A stretch of DNA of 64,000 nucleotides from Chryseobacterium herbae (lineage in GTDB: Bacteria > Bacteroidota > Bacteroidia > Flavobacteriales > Weeksellaceae), in contig NZ_JAOAMU010000004.1 in NCBI RefSeq assembly GCF_025154075.1, forward strand, positions 248,001 through 312,000. The letters run 5' to 3'. The translations under genes were made by a program, and so were the position numbers. The notes under the pieces are model-generated. The model had not been told where the DNA came from. It saw only the letters and a program-made list of their open reading frames with translations, and did no database searches. Positions 62,701 through 64,000 of this stretch are shown one piece after another. How positions within the stretch are numbered: position 1 is the stretch's first letter; each line of letters starts with the position of its first letter.

Positions 62701-63520
62701 CTTAGCAAAAACAGGATTAAGTACCGCACAAGCAGTGGTACATGGCTTTGCCCAAGGGGCAATATCTCTAATGCAGGGCGGGAATAGTTTTGAACAGGCA
62801 TTTGCTTCCGGAGCATTGGGTAGCTTAGGCGCTTCTGCTTTTGGAGCTGTTGCAGGAAATACAGGAGTAGGTAACATTTTATTTGGTGCCTTAGCAGGTG
62901 GAGTCGGATCAGAACTAACAGGGGGTAATTTTTGGGATGGAGCTGTTATCGGGGGTATCGTAGCTGGATTAAATCATACAATGCATGAACTATCCAGTTG
63001 GCTTGACAAGCCCAAACCAAAAAAGCAAGGAGCAACTTTCAAAATACCAAGAAAAACAGTTAACTTTGAAGTAGAACAAGGCGCAGCCTTATTTATTCAA
63101 AAAGATTCTAAAAGTACATTGGACACTGATTTATATACCATAAAAGGCACCATATCTCTCGTTGGTAATGAATTAACAATATCAGCTATTGGTTCTAATA
63201 TAAATACTCAAATTAATCCTTATTTTTTTGGAGAAGTTAATATCGTTGGAAGTAGTCCTTATGGATTATCCACATTTAATGTTACAATGCCTTTATACAG
63301 ATCCTATGGTTCTAGGATTATAGAATCCGGCTATAAAGAAATAGGAACAGCGAAATATATTCTTCCTAGAGGAACCAGTAATGTAAATGTTCGAATTAAG
63401 GCTGGATATACTTTTAATTTATCCGGCTATGGAGTTGGAACACCTTTCCCAAGAACAACTAACTATGACTATAGTTTTGGAAGCTCAGCAGGACTCAATC
63501 AATACCCTATATATAAATGA
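56747..63520 (+). CDS. Secreted SpvB/FG-GAP/Rhs polymorphic toxin
   Basis: A 2257-residue protein. ATG 56747 starts the signal peptide MKFILSFILSLCSVLGFSQ. An SpvB domain (about 90-370) is followed by FG-GAP/VCBS repeats (DFNGDGRVD near 397; others near 556, 629, 675 and 742), many YD repeats (about 1090-1850) and the Rhs core ending NPLMFNDPTGE (about 1900-1911). This order is that of Tc-toxin B/C shells, which enclose a C-terminal toxin. The C-terminal part has a Gly/Ala-rich, helix-forming stretch (about 1915-2080) and a final beta-rich domain (about 2090-2257) that I do not recognise. The next gene overlaps its stop (ATGA). Confidence 0.88.
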   Translation: MKFILSFILSLCSVLGFSQTILYQTENTSRTVQDPQTVVLAQGFHASSTVANPFVAKIGPGTGNPGGGPVDSNAGANNPSGTSVPENQKFHDTKGDIEVSGSGQLQFSLPIALPPGVKSVAPQINLVYTSGSGNGIVGYGWNISGVTAIARIGKNIEQDGEPKGIQLDYSDYYSFNGQRLILKSGEYGKNGAEYVTEKYSNIKIKSTGSISGKPWSGPEYWEVTFEDGSQAWYGATASGESNATTPIEYNIVKWKDIKGNYITYTYIQNNNVALISSIIWGANELLNTTHFNEIKFTYEARQLSETFYVNGQHFIQGKLLNNIAVNTNNNLFKKYNINYSIDPSISSYQFVESITEQVDEDQFATPVKFFSSPIAPVADKLELNSNLISQDQKLGDFNGDGRVDLLYYSAGSAGYYECLETDDYGNCQNQGNYIEPTSSGTYIIFNKLDGGFTPVKVSDENLSTGIIVGGILDNDHKLATSQGIITYKETNDPLPSKKLILKAYILKNNILTLVKQKEILTSLYDQTGTYPTNPGLFEGYQEVSTHLGSFKESDINGDKVSELVFSAENRRCTTSFIYNGDVAQIPVQETTCDEYYRNYVIDLFSDAPSSNQLTELNIGKSINNIDLIDIDGDGTTDFIDKGNGYFYILAKGGNLSGGSALVNFNGEKEGLMYGDFNGDGKIDFAVPEKDVEETRNWRLYTNMGNDAFKEQNMPDFATYRKVPYSSNTGKRRQIINFNIVKDVNGDGKDDFISIQSETFRKHDLGANRDSKYSLKTIINNGSDSNGNLVFIQGFEDNIESSSDAHFTPINISARIYNIDRFIMMKHGNTSLFTYDYFNLSQKYAISSILQGNTTTVISYNDLDSGNSNTSNFYQSNNENILYPYANLKNLPSKTVVTQLTQNGKKQDFRYRDLAVHFQGRGILGFTQSARSSWYKEGLENTKIWAGAQIDPINGATPIKEWSIRTSDESKVFPNDISENNTQLLSFKSNVYKIDELLNGQIITNVQNSDKSKIVTAITPVSSLSKDFLTNTITKNTITYGDYYFPVQTVSNINNGYAITTSTLEYTHNPSGSGADYYTGRPKSKIDVVQAYGDTKSAKEEYIYENNLLKTLKSWNRNNTGYLQETYDYDGFGNVTQKITSNSIDSQTQTTIAKYESKGRFVEKKIDNLGLESNITYNNLGQILTQTDPLGNNIKNTYDKWGKLLTSKNNLSGTTTYRYEKDDNYNVIMSQYDPDGNISKKFINKLGQEYKTSTKAFGQGEYISKEIQYDILGRKIKESESYFEGQTADQWNVTEYDDTVFPAKVKMVLFNLKETVATISGTTTTLKEINGYQRTTSKTTDALGNTISTTDKGGTINFSYNAAGEQIQAKYAENVVTTQYDAWGRKSEFNDPSNGTYTYEYNGFGQPKKIISPKGIKEYIYNSLGQLILQKEISTTDGGQATNKTISYTYDNKGRITSKSGTSKGKAYSSNISYDPQGRLLSTSESSNGKYFIQKGVTYDDKARVTSYEKQLYSSGVFTKVQIENIYNTWNGKLYQVKDKTSGKVLWEINQINQKGQVLKAKLGLVDIINDYDMSNGFLKEIKHSSTLKPSLLHIQYQFDAIRNELKSRVTGGDFNISESFDYDDNNRLVNWTNPVTGVKIQDAKLNVYDAKGRILENDQVGKIKFENSNKIYQPTGMTLNAAGTQNYNNDLIQSIAYNENNDPVFIDGEKGDVAFQYGLTGMRQRVSYGGNFDPDQEGKFTKFYSEDGSFEIVKDNITGKEKHLIYIGGTPYESNIIYIKNFEDTNASYKFLHKDYLGSILAISDEAGNKLEQRHFDAWGNFTHLQIGNGSIITDKNIIDTTPLLVERGYTSHEHFPEVGIIHMNGRLYDPLLRRFLNADENIQEPTNTQNYNKYGYVMNNPLMFNDPTGELFGLGEFLTAVIIAAVVGAATYSVGVLISGDYWNIGSFLKATTIGAVSGAITFGIGTAFSTAYETIKATGLAGFLAKTGLSTAQAVVHGFAQGAISLMQGGNSFEQAFASGALGSLGASAFGAVAGNTGVGNILFGALAGGVGSELTGGNFWDGAVIGGIVAGLNHTMHELSSWLDKPKPKKQGATFKIPRKTVNFEVEQGAALFIQKDSKSTLDTDLYTIKGTISLVGNELTISAIGSNINTQINPYFFGEVNIVGSSPYGLSTFNVTMPLYRSYGSRIIESGYKEIGTAKYILPRGTSNVNVRIKAGYTFNLSGYGVGTPFPRTTNYDYSFGSSAGLNQYPIYK

Positions 63521-63957
63521 TATACAAAGATTTATTAAAAATAAGCATCTACTTTATTACTGTAAAACTATTTGTAGATTGCGTATCTCAAATTCCAGAA
63601 AGAATCTACGAATCCTCTATGACCGGAAACTGGATGACTAACGTATTACTATATCTTTGCTTAAATCTTTCAGTAACTTTTTTACTATTTAGATTTAACA
63701 ATTATTTGGTAAATTATATTTTTTCAAAAAAGAAGAACTATTTAATTGATGATGCAAATCTTTCATCAGTTATTTGGATTGCAATCATTATTTGCTCTTA
63801 TTATATTATTATAACTACGGGCTTTTCTCTTATACATAATATGTTTTCCACTTTTAATGTTGATTTCACTATGATAGAGAAAGTAACATCTTTGATTATT
63901 TCCGTATTTTTACTTCTTTTTTCCAACACGATAGCCAAAAAATTATCAAATGAGTAA
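63517..63957 (+). CDS. Four-helix membrane protein, candidate immunity protein
   Basis: A 146-residue membrane protein with four predicted helices (about 7-24, 41-62, 83-105 and 122-141). The start ATG overlaps the Rhs stop (ATGA), the usual place for the immunity gene of a polymorphic toxin. The sequence is very AT-rich. No family is recognised. If it is the immunity protein, its membrane location hints that the toxin acts at or in the membrane. An unrelated membrane gene is the alternative. Confidence 0.65.
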   Translation: MIYKDLLKISIYFITVKLFVDCVSQIPERIYESSMTGNWMTNVLLYLCLNLSVTFLLFRFNNYLVNYIFSKKKNYLIDDANLSSVIWIAIIICSYYIIITTGFSLIHNMFSTFNVDFTMIEKVTSLIISVFLLLFSNTIAKKLSNE

Positions 63958-64000
63958 AAAAGATTTTGAAGAAAACAAAGAAAAAGAGAATAATTTCATA
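63950..64000 (+). CDS. Partial gene at the window end
   Basis: ATG 63950 overlaps the preceding gene by eight bases, and the frame stays open to the window edge (MSKKDFEENKEKENNFI...). It is too short to assign. The overlap suggests it belongs to the same operon. Confidence 0.45.
   Translation, partial: MSKKDFEENKEKENNFI

Noticed and set aside
63387..63641. Alternative frame overlapping the Rhs end and next gene
   Set aside because: It lies within the Rhs frame and has no start context; the 63517 frame fits the immunity position.
1..64000. CRISPR array
   Set aside because: No regularly spaced repeats of 25-40 bases with unique spacers are present; repeated units found are REP-like palindromes or tandem duplications.

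Overview
The window looks like a chromosomal segment of a Bacteroidota bacterium of the Flavobacteriia, most likely Chryseobacterium or a close relative in the Weeksellaceae. Several things point there. Promoters have the -33 TTTG / -7 TAnnTTTG form (for example before rpsT, the first tRNA-Glu and the cobalamin riboswitch). Shine-Dalgarno sites are mostly absent. Signal peptides end in F-x-Q or A-Q, and there are type IX secretion (T9SS) C-terminal sorting domains. A GG-leader bacteriocin-like peptide and an RND pump fused to a TolC-like domain also fit. The genus is inferred from protein character only; no 16S gene is present.

Layout. 0.1-10 kb: housekeeping and small genes (Dps, nicotinate phosphoribosyltransferase, YciI-like and membrane proteins, an isochorismatase-fold hydrolase, an orphan six-cysteine GG-leader peptide, a DUF5995-like protein, RmuC, a membrane LytTR regulator, a CPBP protease, a SpoU methyltransferase). 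10-21 kb: an Ala/Lys-rich lipoprotein, a membrane-spanning unknown with a lipoprotein partner, 5-formyl-THF cyclo-ligase, a long TrhO with an extra C-terminal barrel, an HtrA protease, RidA, LptD and a cell-wall amidase. 21.2-22.3 kb: three tRNA-Glu(UUC) genes and rpsT. 22.5-28.4 kb: an AraC-type membrane regulator and serine hydrolase, a GntR/FadR regulator with an Fsr-like exporter sharing a palindromic operator, and a secreted surface protein.

28.5-35.6 kb (minus strand) is a vitamin B12 uptake locus: cobalamin riboswitch, BtuB-like TonB receptor, YncE/BtuG-like propeller lipoprotein, a second surface lipoprotein and a large T9SS-sorted protein. 35.8-41.8 kb (minus strand) is a probable copper and oxidative-stress cluster: an outer-membrane protein, a di-heme peroxidase and an MbnP-like lipoprotein, secreted superoxide dismutase, SCO and YHS proteins, and two related small secreted Cys proteins. 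42.5-52.6 kb (minus strand) is a divalent-metal efflux cluster: P-type ATPase, Fur/Zur-type regulator, CDF transporter, bestrophin, RND adaptor and RND-TolC fusion. The same palindrome, TGCAAT-N3-ATTGCA, sits at the same distance from the -7 box in the ATPase and RND promoters.

53-64 kb: three small predicted lipoproteins, a 700-bp non-coding stretch, and a secreted SpvB/FG-GAP/Rhs polymorphic toxin locus whose C-terminal domain I do not recognise. A four-helix membrane protein overlaps its stop codon and is the candidate immunity protein. The strongest leads for something new are this toxin/immunity pair, the shared metal operator, the RND-TolC polyprotein, and the small Cys-rich secreted proteins ending in aromatic-x-Pro-Pro.
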